This document shows positions 20,700 through 31,799 of a stretch of DNA of 60,244 bases, piece after piece. The notes below the pieces were generated by a model that made no database searches, was not told the DNA's origin, and was given only the letters and a program-made list of their open reading frames with translations. Every line of letters starts with the position of its first letter. Position 1 is the stretch's first letter. The translations under genes were made by a program, and so were the position numbers. The stretch is from Branchiostoma floridae (taxonomy: Eukaryota > Chordata > Leptocardii > Amphioxiformes > Branchiostomatidae). The DNA lies in assembly GCF_000003815.2 (NCBI RefSeq), contig NW_023365702.1, positions 82,814 through 143,057 of the forward strand. Direction: 5' to 3'.

Positions 20700-21578
20700 C
20701 TACTGAACCTCCCCGTACAGTTAGTTCAAACACGCCATAATGAACACCAGATGGTGGAACGCTGGGAAATTCCGGCCATGGGCCGGACGGGGGAAGTTGA
20801 GGTATACGGATACAAAACTGCGCTTTTCATACAAGTATGGCATATTTCTACACCAAAGAACACTGCAGAATTGACTTTGAAAGAGCATACATAAAAACAA
20901 ACTGGCATTTTCACTTGCTTTTGAATAGATAAACCCAAAGTTCTTATCAACGGATCTCCCGTAAACCCCTCACAGGCCCCCGTTGTTTACGTCTTTCTGC
21001 ATTCCTCTACCTATCAGAATGTCCCTCCCTATTTTAGGTACAGAAACATTTCAAACATACATTTGTATAACTATTTCCTCTAAGGTTTGGTCATTCTTCT
21101 AGCGGACATAGACGACAGAGCCACTTGGTTTATACCTTTGTTCGGCGACCCCCCCCCCCCCCCCCCCCCCCATAAACAAGGAGGTTGCGACACGACGCGT
21201 TCACGAAACGGTTCACTTTCGAGCTTTCTGTCAAACCTACAGAGCTTCTATCATCAAAATACAAGAGGTCGTCTTACCGGAACAAACTTGAACACCAGCA
21301 GACTTGCACAACAACGTCCGTAGGCTCCCTAAACCGCTAAATGTTGACGAGATCTTCGAGACGAAGAAAAACTTCCAAGCCCACGCCGTTTCTCCGGAAA
21401 ATAGGAAGTTGCGTCTCATGACCCGGAAGTATACTATGACCTCGGTCAACCATCATCTCCTGGTTATCCAATAGTTGTCGCGATAACGCTCAATTGGAAT
21501 TTAAATGTAAAGATGCGTGCAGACAAGGCATTTCTTTCTTGGAGCCTGACACTGGTCATATCTTTATTCTCCTGTGTT
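20700..21578. repeat. Shared repeat block, unit A
   Basis: Same order of segments as 1-1277 and the other units. It breaks off at GTGTT (21574-21578), where a LINE is inserted, and resumes at 25237. A C homopolymer of about 20 lies near 21150. Confidence 0.7.
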
Positions 21579-24500
21579 CTTCTTTCGGTTCTTCTTTCGG
21601 TTAGGCTGCCAACCTCATCTTTTTGAGGATTCTGCAGCCGTGGCAACATGGAGAGGTTCACTGCGCAGACTGAGGGGGGATTATATTTTGGATTTAAACA
21701 TAGACAAGGATGGCGATAGCGCCACCTCCGCTGAGAGGCCGTTCCAGTCTCTAATTGTACGTGGGAAGAAGGCATTTTGCCTATATTGGGTTCTACTAGT
21801 CGGTACCTTGTATGCTGCGGGATGGGTCGATCTCGAACTTCTAGTTTGTGGAGCGGGACTAGTTTTGCAGTTAATAGCCAGATCCCCTGAGTGGTATTTA
21901 TAAAAAGTGACCAATCTGGCCCTCCGTCGTCTCTCCTGGAGTGTTGGCCACTCAAGGTCGTGAAGCATTTCGCTGACACTGGAGGACCGTCGATACCTGT
22001 TTGACACCCACCGGGCAGCCCTACGCTGGACCGCTTCGAGCTTCGCTATATCCTTTGCTGTATAGGGGTCCCAAACGGGACTAGCAAATTCTAGTAATGG
22101 TCGGACTAATGTAACATAAGCAAGGTTTTTTATCTTTTTGGATCCTACCTTTATGTTTCTTCTCAGAAAACCTAGGGTTCTGCTGGCCTTGTTGGTGATG
22201 TTTGCGATGTGCGTACACCAAGTGAGATTGTAGGTAATTGTCACTCCTAGGTACTTGGCTTCCTTGGTTGAGACAAGAGTGTGACCATGAAGTTTGTAGT
22301 TCATTGTTTGGGGGACCCTCTTCCTTGTGATATGGAGTGCTTGGCACTTGTCTGGATGGAAACTCATCATCCAGGTTTGCTCCCACTCAGCAAGACGATC
22401 CAAGTCTTCTTGAAGTACTTCCTGATCCCTAGTCGAGCTGATAGTTTTGTGTGCCAAGGTGTCGTCTGCAAACAGACGAGCAATAGACGACAAACTGGTA
22501 GGGAGGTCGTTTATATATAACAGAAACAGGGTGGGGCCTAGAACAGATCCCTGCGGCACTCCTGAATCTACTGGTACAAAACTTGAAATTGAGCCTTCCA
22601 ATACTACCGCTTGCCGGCGGTCGGTGAGGAAGCTCTGGATCCAGGTCTGCAGCGACCCTGTGATGCCGTAGTAGTTTAACTTATGGATGAGTAGGGAGTG
22701 GCAAACTTTGTCAAATGCCTTGCTAAAATCCATTATCAGGGCATCTGTTTGTCTCCCCTGTTCAAGGTCAACAGACAAGTCATCCACAAGTCCGAGTAAC
22801 TGGCTTTCACAGGAATGGCGGCGTCTGAACCCATGCTGCTCTTTACATATGATTTCATTTTCTTCTACATAAGACATAATCGTACTAGTAACAATATGCT
22901 CCATTATCTTACATGGAATACTGGTAAGGGAAATTGGCCTGTAATTCTCAGGACGATAGCGTTCCCCTTTCTTATAGACTGGGGTAACATTTGCTGTTCT
23001 CCAATCTCGTGGTACGACACCCGACTCGAGTGAAGACTGAAAAAGGAGAGTGAGTGCTGGTGCTAGCTCGACTGCCAATTCTTTCAGCAACCTAGGGCTG
23101 ATGCCATCGGGACCAGGAGCCTTTTTGGGGTCCAGGTTTTGCATCAGTTTTCGCACTCCGGGCTCAGAGATGTTTATCGAGCTACATGTTGGTGCATTTG
23201 GTTGCTGAAAGAGGTTTGTTCTATTCTGAAATTCTGATACAGTGAAAGTGACCTTTTGGCTGAAGGCACTTTGAAACTGTTTGTTAAGTGCTTCTGCACG
23301 GTCCACGGCTTCTGTAACAAGTTTGCCCTCTACTTTCAAGGGGGCAACACTTGCAGCCTCGGTCCGCTGCGACTTGATATAAGTCCAAAACCTCTTCATG
23401 TTAGCCCCGGGGATTGCATGAGGGTCATCTTGGTTAGTAAACAAACTTTCAGTGTATGACCAGTAGGCTCGGCGTAGCCGACGCTGGATTGTATGTTTGA
23501 GAGCTTTCATTTGTTCACGTACCTTAGTGTTACCAGTCTTTTTCCATCGTTTGTATAGTCTGTCCCTACGACGGATTAGGCGAGAAGTAGTATGGTCCAC
23601 CCACGGTTTGTTGTTTTTACCGCCTAGGGTTTTTTGGGGGATGTGCTGTTGGGACATGGATGAGAGTCCTTCCTTAAAAGCGCACCAAATATGCTCAGTA
23701 TTTTTGTCTTTGCCAAAGTCTTTTACAATGGAGTCAGAAAGGTCGGCTGCAGCCGCGTGGAGAGCGGGCCAGTCTGCTCTAGAGTACTGAGGAACTTTCC
23801 GCCTATTCTGTCGCTTATAGACAGGATTGATGTCAAATTCCATAAAGACAACATCATGGTCAGAAATGCCAGGGAGGCATTCTATTCGTGGTACAAGAGA
23901 TGGGTAGTTTGTAAGAAACAAGTCCAACGTGTTGTCACCTCTGGTTGGGAGGGTGACCATCTGGTCTAGACCCATATCTTGGATAAAATCCAGGAATTGG
24001 TAATGAAGACCGGGATAATTGGAAGTTACTTTCAGTTGCTTTGTGTTCCAGTCAAACGCGGGGAAATTGAAATCACCTCCCAAGATGAGAGTTGCATTAC
24101 TGGTAGTTGTTACTGCACGTTGGACTGATGTTTCAAATTGGTCTAGGCTATCTCTTGTATGTGGTCTATAATAAGAGGCAGCAAGAATATGTTTTCTACC
24201 TTTTACTCTGATCTTTACCCATATTATTTCGCATTCAGGAACAGACAGCTCGGTGACTTCATGGCATGGCAGATTGTCTGCAACAGCGATGAAAACGCCA
24301 CCGCCGTTTCTGTTTCTATCCCGTCTGAATATGTTGAAGCCTGGTGGTAAAATTTCACTACTAAATATGGTATCATCTAAATGGGACTCGGTCCCTAGGA
24401 TAACATCCGGTTTTGTACTGTCTATCAAGTTCATAGTCTCTGCCCTTTTTCCAACAATTGATTGAAAATTGATGTTTAAAAACCTGAGTGGGCGGTTGGA

Positions 24501-25236
24501 CCGCTTGTTTTGTTGATTTACTCGGGTGGGAGTGGATGAATGAAAGGGTCTGAAGTCACTTTCACTGTTCAATGTGGAATTTGTGGGAGTGGATGAATGA
24601 GAGGATCTGAAGTCACTTTCACTGTTCAAAGTGGAATTTGTTGGACTAGGGGTGGAGTTTTTTGTGCATGTGGGCACACAAACATCACAATTCCACACCA
24701 CCTCACTCTGTCCTAGACGGTCATATGAGCTAGACTGTATCCCTTGACATGATAAGTGATACCAGCGGCCACATGTTTCGCACTCTACTCCTAGATCACT
24801 CCAGGAGACGGTGCGGTCACATGTGCCACATGGGTACTTGGTTGAATTTAGCAATTTTGAATTTGACATGTTCACAGATATAAATACAGATATAAATACA
24901 GCAATATAGTACAGGGTCAATAAGCAAAATGAGTGGAATGGGAGGTTCCTAAAAAGTCGGGTATTCATTTGTAAGTTAGACCTAAGTACTTCATTCACGA
25001 GTCGGGTGCAGCTCCACGGGCATGTTTGGACATGCATAGGTTCACAAAGAAAAAATTTTCTTCCGTTTAAATTGAAGTTTTAGTTTTCTCTAGTATTTTA
25101 TACGTCAACTTTTGTAAATTGTATTCGGTGATCTTCACAGTTTGTGGCACAAAGCTACTGTAAGTGCACAAGAGGTAGTCGCTTGTCGGTCGGGAGAGTC
25201 ACATGTTGGTACACGGCTCCGCCATCTTGTCTGTAG
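21579..25236 (-). mobile_element. Full-length CR1/L2-like LINE
   Basis: A 3.66-kb non-LTR retrotransposon inserted in the unit A repeat block; GTGTT is duplicated at both ends (21574-21578 and 25237-25241). The 3' end carries two copies of a CCGAAAGAAGAA-type tail repeat (about 21579-21601). The 5' end begins near 25236 and holds ACAAGATGGCGGAGCC (25230-25215), a YY1-type site at the same place as in mammalian L1. The 5' UTR is about 200-370 bp depending on the start codon. An intact ORF and clean ends indicate a recent insertion. Confidence 0.85.
21681..25037 (-). CDS. LINE polyprotein: PHD finger, endonuclease, reverse transcriptase
   Basis: One open frame of 1118 codons. The first 56 residues include a hydrophobic run and are probably 5' UTR; the likelier start is Met57 (MSNSKLLN, 24869). 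Domains: PHD-type C4HC3 finger with C70, C73, C86, C89, H94, C97, C117, C120; Ser/Thr-rich linker with a 20-residue tandem repeat (about 131-170); APE-like endonuclease 186-402 with TESHLD, LGGDFN and GISDHD all present; reverse transcriptase about 640-900 with MDFSKAFDKV, GVPQGSVLGP and the catalytic FADD (856-859); C-terminal region ending FFPRTIRDWN...FKSKI. All catalytic residues I can check are intact, so the enzyme could mobilise its own RNA by target-primed reverse transcription. CR1/L2-like by motif layout; the clade is not certain. Confidence 0.9.
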   Translation of the reverse strand: MHVQTCPWSCTRLVNEVLRSNLQMNTRLFRNLPFHSFCLLTLYYIAVFISVFISVNMSNSKLLNSTKYPCGTCDRTVSWSDLGVECETCGRWYHLSCQGIQSSSYDRLGQSEVVWNCDVCVPTCTKNSTPSPTNSTLNSESDFRSSHSSTPTNSTLNSESDFRPFHSSTPTRVNQQNKRSNRPLRFLNINFQSIVGKRAETMNLIDSTKPDVILGTESHLDDTIFSSEILPPGFNIFRRDRNRNGGGVFIAVADNLPCHEVTELSVPECEIIWVKIRVKGRKHILAASYYRPHTRDSLDQFETSVQRAVTTTSNATLILGGDFNFPAFDWNTKQLKVTSNYPGLHYQFLDFIQDMGLDQMVTLPTRGDNTLDLFLTNYPSLVPRIECLPGISDHDVVFMEFDINPVYKRQNRRKVPQYSRADWPALHAAAADLSDSIVKDFGKDKNTEHIWCAFKEGLSSMSQQHIPQKTLGGKNNKPWVDHTTSRLIRRRDRLYKRWKKTGNTKVREQMKALKHTIQRRLRRAYWSYTESLFTNQDDPHAIPGANMKRFWTYIKSQRTEAASVAPLKVEGKLVTEAVDRAEALNKQFQSAFSQKVTFTVSEFQNRTNLFQQPNAPTCSSINISEPGVRKLMQNLDPKKAPGPDGISPRLLKELAVELAPALTLLFQSSLESGVVPRDWRTANVTPVYKKGERYRPENYRPISLTSIPCKIMEHIVTSTIMSYVEENEIICKEQHGFRRRHSCESQLLGLVDDLSVDLEQGRQTDALIMDFSKAFDKVCHSLLIHKLNYYGITGSLQTWIQSFLTDRRQAVVLEGSISSFVPVDSGVPQGSVLGPTLFLLYINDLPTSLSSIARLFADDTLAHKTISSTRDQEVLQEDLDRLAEWEQTWMMSFHPDKCQALHITRKRVPQTMNYKLHGHTLVSTKEAKYLGVTITYNLTWCTHIANITNKASRTLGFLRRNIKVGSKKIKNLAYVTLVRPLLEFASPVWDPYTAKDIAKLEAVQRRAARWVSNRYRRSSSVSEMLHDLEWPTLQERRRRARLVTFYKYHSGDLAINCKTSPAPQTRSSRSTHPAAYKVPTSRTQYRQNAFFPRTIRDWNGLSAEVALSPSLSMFKSKI

Positions 25237-25754
25237 GTGTTGCTCCATTTGGTAATAGTCAACGTGCTTAAAATTGCAGGCCTCCTTTGGAAACCAGATC
25301 TGTACCTGCTTGTACCCGTGTCGCTGGAGAAAAACGGCAGACTGCTGACCTAACTAAGCAGAGCAGAGGTTCGACTCAAGCTGTTTTTGCCGTGATTTTA
25401 GGCCTAGGAATATTTTGTATCGTTGAACTACAAGCCATGCTGGATCCCCAATGTTGGTGTGAACCTCTGCTCGGTCATTTAAAAAGTAGACTCGTTCTGT
25501 CTTGTGCAGTGATGCCTCCTAGTGATCTTCAGCGTATCTGCACCCTGAAATCTGGTGCTGTCTTTAGCAAATGAAACAAATCGCAAGTATATGTAGAAAG
25601 TAGTGCATTATATGGAATCATGTTGTGTTTTATTTTTCCTTTCATGAAGATTTAAATGTACTGACTTCAAGTAATAAACATTCTGGTGACACCAAATTCT
25701 TTTGAGTTCTGAAATGAATAATTACCTTCGCTAAAGTAAGGCTTTTGGTAGCAT
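25237..25754. repeat. Shared repeat block resumed after the LINE
   Basis: Continues the unit A block from 'gtgttgctccatttgg'. It is almost identical to 59276-59795, including the 'agtgatcttcagcgtatctg' segment that precedes each microsatellite. No gene. Confidence 0.75.
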
Positions 25755-25821
25755 TTGTATGTATGAATGTGTGTTTGTATGTATGTATGTGTGTTTGTAT
25801 GTGTATGTATGTGTGTATGTA

Positions 25822-25856
<35 letters not shown>

Positions 25857-26130
25857 CAAGTGTGAATATGTATGTGTGTGTATGAATGTATGTATTCGTA
25901 ATTGTATGTATGTGTGCAAATTTATGTATGTGTCTGTGTGTGCATATATATCTTTGTATATATGTGTGTGTATGAACGTTTTTATGTGTATGTGAGTGTG
26001 CATATGTATGTATGTGTGTGTGAATGTTATGTATGTATGTGTGTGTATTTGTATGTATGTATGTATGTATGTATGCATATGTGTGTATGAACTATGTATG
26101 TATGAAAGTGTGTACATGTATGTGTATGTG
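25755..26130. repeat. (TGTA/TGTG)n microsatellite, unit B
   Basis: The longest tract in the window, nearly the same as 59795-60175 down to interruptions such as 'attcgtaattg'. Marks the 3' side of unit B. Confidence 0.9.
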
Positions 26131-26139
26131 TCTTTTACA

Positions 26140-26227
26140 CAACCAAATTGTTCTCACTTTGCTCATGTTTAGATGTCTCTCAGACACCTTCCTCAGACAT
26201 CAAAACGTGAACATTCCTCAGTAAGCA
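26140..26227 (-). mobile_element. Penelope-type remnant with hammerhead-like motif
   Basis: On the minus strand CTGAGGAAGGTGTCTGAG is followed by AGACATC and TAAAC. This is a degraded form of the motif at 11362-11406. The flanking 'cttttacacaaccaaattg' is shared with 31848-31867. Confidence 0.4.
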
Positions 26228-26236
26228 AAGTGGGAA

Positions 26237-26567
26237 CAAACCTGGAATCCAGTCTAGTTGTGGCACGGCCTACCGTAGTTAGTATAGACTCTCTACGGGG
26301 TCAGTGCAGCTCTAAGCCGCCGGTGTAATCATTCACACCCGGTAGCATTTTCCCTGGTAAGATTTTGCCCAGTGGGAGTTAATTAATAGGCCACAACTGC
26401 TGGCCGGCAATTACTAGTAACTCCCACTGGGCCAAGTCTAACCGCGTGAAAATCCTACCGGGTGTGAATGATTACCCCGGCGGCTGAGAGCTGCACTGGA
26501 CCCGTAGAGAGCCTAAATTGTCTACGAGTTCGATAAGCCGAGCCAGTAGTAGACTGGATTCCAGGTG
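26237..26567. mobile_element. MITE with 9-bp target duplication, copy 2
   Basis: Inverted ends (C)AAACCTGGAATCCAGTCT and the complement of CACCTGGAATCCAGTCT. Flanked by AAGTGGGAA (26228-26236) and AAGTGGGTA (26568-26576), an 8/9 direct repeat. Same family as 5685-5960. Confidence 0.8.
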
Positions 26568-27560
26568 AAGTGGGTACAAGACGGCTTGTGTAAAAGAATT
26601 CGCCGTTATACGATGAAGAGAAGGATAAGCTATGGCTTTTTCGATCCTAAACGTATCAGCTTTGTCCAATGCCATCTCCAAACAAGTGTGCACCAGACAC
26701 ACACCTGTATGGAGCTGGCCTAGGGAACTAGCTTAAACCGTGAAAGAACAATAANNNNNNNNNNNNNNNNNNNNNNNNNNNNNNNNNNNNNNNNNNNNNN
26801 NNNNNNNNNNNNNNNNNNNNNNNNNNNNNNNNNNNNNNNNNNNNNNNNNNNNNNAAGAAAACAGGTAAGATGACAACTTAGTTTGGATGATGAGGTTAAT
26901 ACCTACTGTTACCAATCCTTTGTTCTTCCATCATTTCAAAAGTTTTCTGGCAGTTACGGACCTCAATCCAAAACAGACTTGTGTCTACATAAAATGTTTA
27001 ACAAACACCTGCAACTAACAAACACCTGCATCTTCTACCTACATGAACAAAGCAAGTATAACAGATACCTGATAACATTAACACTAACACTTATGTAAAT
27101 GAAGATTAGTACAACAAACTATCTTAACATTAGTAGTAACGAAACAAGTCTTCACACAATAACTGCTTTCATTAGACTAGCTCTGTTGTTACCAAGGTTA
27201 CAGGTAAATCACAAGCCACAAGATTTCTGCAACTTGAACTGCTATTCCACACTAAATGGATATCTTGGACTTTTACAAAATGGCACATGCGCAATGAGAA
27301 AAACGTACATAAAGAACAAAACCTACTCTGTTATACTTTTCTTACTAATATAAGATTGGGAACTTCTGATATGAAGAAATCAACAAGAATATAAAAGTAA
27401 AACCTTTCTTAGCAAGATTATTACAACATTTCATGGAGTTACAATCAGATAGCTGGCTATGACAATGTCTAAACTACAAAAGAATATGAAAAATGTAAAT
27501 TGACAAACTTGCTATGTGGCCAACATCTCTATTTCACACTCCTGATCCAGGGATTTCTTA
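26568..27560. other. 3' flank of zinc-finger gene B
   Basis: Related to the 3' flanks of A and C-F, but the conserved AATAAA context is missing: after 'caaacaagtgtgcacc' the sequence departs from its paralogues, and then a 100-N gap (26755-26854) follows. From about 26900 it is homologous to the other 3' UTR regions ('caacaaactatctta', 'taccaaggttacag'). Confidence 0.5.
26755..26854. other. Assembly gap (100 N)
   Basis: Run of 100 N in the 3' flank of gene B. Confidence 0.95.
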
Positions 27561-27773
27561 TTTGAGAGTTTGCATGTGCTTTATAAGACTACTGAGCTGA
27601 CTGAAATGCGGTAAATGCTCTGCCATATGTTTTACCAGCAGACTTGCAGGGGTTCTCCTCAGTGTGAGCATACATATGCTTCTTCAATGCACCAGGCTAC
27701 CAAAAGGTTGCTTCGCACCTCACAACCGTAAGGTTTCTTACCTGTGTGAGTCCGCATGTGCTTCTTCAGATTA

Positions 27774-27899
<126 letters not shown>

Positions 27900-28960
27900 C
27901 TACCCTGTGTGAGTTTGCATGTGAGTTTTCAGATTGCATAGCAGACTGAACTGCCTGTTGCACTCCTCACACCTGTAGGGTTTCTCCCCTGTGTGAGTCC
28001 GCATATGTCTCTTTAGATCACCCAGCTGACTGAACTGCCTGCTGCACTCCTCACACCTGTACGGCTTCTCCCCTGTGTGAGTCCGCATGTGTGTCTTCAG
28101 ATGACCCAGCTCACTGAACTGTCTGCTGCACTCCTCACACCTGTAAGGTTTCTCCCCTGTGTGAGTCCGCATATGTTTCTGCAGACTTCCCAGCCGACTG
28201 AACTGCCTGCTGCAGTCTTCACACCTGTAAGGTTTCTCCCCTGTGTGAGTCTGCATGTGTCTCTTCAGATCAACCAGCTGACTAAAATGCTTGCTGCACT
28301 CCTCACACCTGTACGGTTTCTCCCTTGTGTGAGTACGCATGTGTTTCTTTAGATGAACTAGCTGACTGAACTGCCTGCTGCACTCCTCACATCTGTAGGG
28401 TTTCTCTCCTGTGTGAGTAAGCATGTGTCTGGCTCAATAAGGTCNNNNNNNNNNNNNNNNNNNNNNNNNNNNNNNNNNNNNNNNNNNNNNNNNNNNNNNN
28501 NNNNNNNNNNNNNNNNNNNNNNNNNNNNNNNNNNNNNNNNNNNNNNNNNNNNNNNNNNNNNNNNNNNNNNNNNNNNNNNNNNNNNNNNNNNNNNNNNNNN
28601 NNNNNNNNNNNNNNNNNNNNNNNNNNNNNNNNNNNNNNNNNNNNNNNNNNNNNNNNNNNNNNNNNNNNNNNNNNNNNNNNNNNNNNNNNNNNNNNNNNNN
28701 NNNNNNNNNNNNNNNNNNNNNNNNNNNNNNTGAACTAGCTGACTGAACTAGCTGCTGCACTCCTCACATCTAGTAGGGTTTCTCTCCTGGTGTGAGTAAG
28801 CATGTGTCTCTTCAGATTACCCAGCTGACTAAATTTCCTGGCCGACTCCCTTACACCTGTAGGGTTTCTCCCCTCTGCTAGAGCCAGGTTGCACAGAATC
28901 ATCCATTTTTGCATTTCTCATGACGTCATCCAAACTCTGCACTTTGCTCGTTGATGCCAT
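27900..28960 (-). pseudogene. Zinc-finger gene B, broken and gapped
   Basis: The ATG at 28960 opens the MASTSKVQSLDDVMRNAK leader, identical to gene D. The first finger contains several indels next to the gap (28445-28730). Left of the gap six good C2H2 fingers (helices QLVHLKK, QLVDLKR, RLGSLQK, ELGHLKT, QLGDLKR, LLCNLKT) end at a nonsense codon, TAG for GAG in a TGEKPY linker (27900-27902). Further finger sequence, including the [12 protein letters not shown] finger, continues in decayed form to about 27590 with more frameshifts. The nonsense codon and the downstream decay are real changes; the indels beside the gap may be poor sequence. It would be a nuclear DNA-binding protein, with no effector domain. 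Confidence 0.75.
28445..28730. other. Assembly gap (286 N) inside gene B
   Basis: The roughly 75 bases on the right edge (28731-28805) repeat those on the left edge (28354-28430) with several indels. The two contig ends probably overlap, and little or no sequence may be missing. Confidence 0.7.
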
Positions 28961-29037
28961 CCTGCTTGCTCAAGCGGTACGTCTGTAGGAAAAAGATGAA
29001 TTGTCGTCAGACACTAATTTTTCACTTTTCCCTTCAA

Positions 29038-29425
29038 TTTATTTATTTTACCAGGAAAGTACAACTCGAGTTAGACTAGACCTGCTTTTCAGGCAGTCTT
29101 GGGCATACATAGAAACAACACAATAACAACAAAGACATTCAATAACAACATAGCTGTAAAAATAGCATTACTTTAAGCAATTAGGTATAAGTCACTTTAA
29201 ATGTCCTGAACTTCATCAGGCTTCGTGACTTGCAAGGGAGCTTGTTCCACGGCTGCACGCCATAGTACTGCAGACTGCCACTAATTTTTTAAGTCATCAT
29301 ATATATATATGGTAAAATCCTAATTGATATCCGCCGTACAGCGTCGACTACGGCTTAACAGTCTTATACGAGAATGATAGTCTCTGCCACACAGGGCACA
29401 TCTTTGTGGCAGATGTTTTTTTTAA
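29038..29425 (-). mobile_element. LINE 3' fragment in the 5' intron of B
   Basis: On the minus strand it encodes LQYYGVQPWNKLPCKSRSL then MKFRTFKVTYT and a stop, the very C-terminus of a CR1/L2-like reverse transcriptase. The 3' UTR then ends in GGTAAAATAAATAAAT. An almost identical copy lies at 43148-43530 in unit D, so the insertion predates that duplication. Confidence 0.7.
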
Positions 29426-29685
29426 GTATACCAACTTGTACATTAGTGTCCTAGCCAAACTTTTTCCAACTCATTGTATAAATCTCCTAGCAAAAATAAA
29501 GACTGACGAATAGTGAAGCCTCCCTCCACCATTTTACGTTACTGAATAACGGTTGGTGCAAAATCTTTTTTTTCTTGTTGGACGGGTGTCGAGAAAAAGC
29601 CTGAAAAAATTATTGGACCTGATTTTAGACCGATTAGAAAATGAACAGATCATACCGGCAAGCATTCATGTGTTTGGGGGCTTAC

Positions 29686-29735
29686 TGTCCCAATTGAGAA
29701 AGTAAACATCCAACATGGCGGCGCTTACTGGTGCC
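29686..29735 (-). promoter_or_regulatory. Unit B promoter/exon 1 with YY1 motif
   Basis: AACATGGCGGC at 29712-29722 (plus strand). On the minus strand a leader of about 35 nt runs to a GGACA|GTAAG donor (GT at 29685-29684). The matching acceptor CCTACAG lies just upstream of the ATG (exon 2 starts about 28982), giving a 5' UTR intron of about 0.7 kb. Confidence 0.6.
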
Positions 29736-29989
29736 TACGAAACCAATAAACAAGAGCGAAGTAGGATACAATTTACCAAGTTTCTACAAGCAAATTTAGT
29801 CTAACTGAGGCTTTGTTGACATTCAGTCAACGATATTCTAAAACGCCAGGAGAAATAAGATCATCAAACAGATACATTTGTTGCAAAATGAACCATTGTT
29901 TTGCCCATTTACAAGTCCGGGTTCAGGTCCGGATTTAGTTCCATGAATGGAATTTTCTATACTGGTACTCACCCCTACCAGTGGTACTA

Positions 29990-31260
29990 CTGAACCTCCC
30001 CGTAGAATTAATTCAAACACGGCATAATGAACACCAGATGTTAGAAAGGTGGGAAGTTCTGGCCTGGGGGCGGACGGGGGAAGTTGAGGTACACCTTACA
30101 GACATAATCCGTGCCTTCCATACAAGTATGACTTATTTCTACGCCAAGGAACACTGCAGAATTGACTTTGAAATACATAAAAACAGACTGGCATTTTTAC
30201 TTGCTTTTTAATAAATAACCCCCAAATTCTTATCAACGGACCTCCCGTAAACCCCTCACAGGCCCCGCTGTTTACGTTTCATTCTGCATTCCTCAACGTA
30301 TAAGAATCATTTCTCACTATTTTAGGTGCAGAAAACTGGAACATTTCAAACATACTCTTTCCTCTTTGCTATGGTGTATCTTCCAGTGGAAACACACGGC
30401 AGAACCATTATGGTTTATACCTTGCCCTCCCCTCCCTCTAAAGAAGTTGCGACGCGTTGACGAAACGCTTCACTTTCGAGGTTTCTGTCAAGCCTACAGA
30501 GCTTCTAGTATCAAAATACAAGATGTCGTCTTACCTGAACAAACTTAAACACCAGCAGACTTGCACAAAAACGTCCGTCGACTCCCTAAAACCGCTAAAT
30601 GTTGATGAGATCTTCGGAACGATGAAAAACTTTCCAAACCGACGCCGTTTTTCGGGAAAACAGGAAGTTACGTCATATGACCCAGAAGTACGTAACGGTA
30701 CTGGGTCAACCATCCTCCCTGATTATTCACTAGTTGTCGCGAGAACGCTCAATCGGGATTTATGTTAAGATGAATGCAGACATGGCATTTCTTTCTTCGA
30801 GCCTGGTCATATCTTTATTCTCCCGTGTTGCTCATTTTGGTGAAGGTCAACGTGTTTACAATTGCGGGCCTCCTTTGGAAACCAGACCTGTACCTGTAAT
30901 CTCCAAGCAGATCCTACGATGCCATATGAAAGATAGTATTAAAGATGGCCAAGGGGTACAGCTGGCCAAAGGGATTCAAACGGTCACATACATACTCCCA
31001 GGCTGGCTTCACTCCTCTTCTAGCTTTTGATACTGTCTAATGCTACCGTAGGATCTGCTTGGAGATTACAGCACAGTACCTGTGTCTTGTGCAGTGATGC
31101 CTTCTAGCGATCTTCAGCGTAAATGCACCCGTAAATCTGGTGCTCTGCTCAGCAAATAAAAACTAATCGCAAGTAAATGTAACTAGAAAGTAGTGCCTTA
31201 AATGAAATCATGTTGTTTTATTCTTTTCATTAAGATCTAAATGTATTGACTTTATGAAAT
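29990..31260. repeat. Shared repeat block, unit B
   Basis: Almost identical to 44098-44727 of unit D up to about 30645; beyond that it resembles the other units. It includes a foldback MITE (30895-31070). Plus-strand ORFs of about 100 codons here are partly maintained among copies but look non-coding. Confidence 0.7.
30895..31070. mobile_element. Foldback MITE (TGTAATCTCCAAGCAG family), unit B
   Basis: Left end TGTAATCTCCAAGCAGATCC, right end its complement (GGATCTGCTTGGAGATTACA), with further pairing through 'agatagtatt' and 'gatactgtct'. Units C, D and E have it at the same site; unit A (25300) and the F-side block (59345) have the uninterrupted site. Confidence 0.8.
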
Positions 31261-31299
31261 AAAAATGCTGGTGACACTGTTTTCTCTTGTGTTTGGTTG

Positions 31300-31429
31300 C
31301 GTTTGTATGTATGTGTGTGGATGTCTGTCTGTCTGTATGTATGAATGTGTGTATGTATGTGTGTTTGTACGTACGTATGTACGTATGTGTGTATGTATGT
31401 ATATATGTTTGTGTGTATGTATGTATGTA

Positions 31430-31460
<31 letters not shown>

Positions 31461-31530
31461 CTTAATGTATGTATATATGTTTGTGTGTATGTTTGAAAGT
31501 ATGTATGTATGTGCTTGTACGCAGATGAAC
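31300..31530. repeat. (TGTA/TGTG)n microsatellite, unit C
   Basis: TGTATG tract after the standard lead-in 'gctggtgacactg', followed by 'agatgaacagcataacttt' as in units A, D and E. Confidence 0.9.
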
Positions 31531-31799
31531 AGCATAACTTTAGAAGACTCGAATGGATTATTTATATGTATTGATATGTTCTGGATATCCAGGATGTGCC
31601 TCAAAGCATGTCTTCATCATGTCTTTGAAAGGAGCACATCTTGGATGAAAACAATCAGTTTGAAGCCTTCGTCTGTTTACAAAATCATTGAAGAATTCAT
31701 GGTTTTAGATGCGTTCCTTTCAATTTTGGGAGCATAAAAAGCGTTTTGTTTGTACACAGTCATCTGTACATTATACTTATGAACTACAATGGCCATTTC

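Noticed and set aside
20508-20894. 128-codon plus-strand ORF (TRHNEHQMVERWEIP...) recurring in shorter form at 29981 and 44089
   Set aside because: The frame is broken in the copies near 140, 34700 and 51620, and it overlaps the shared repeat block without coding bias.
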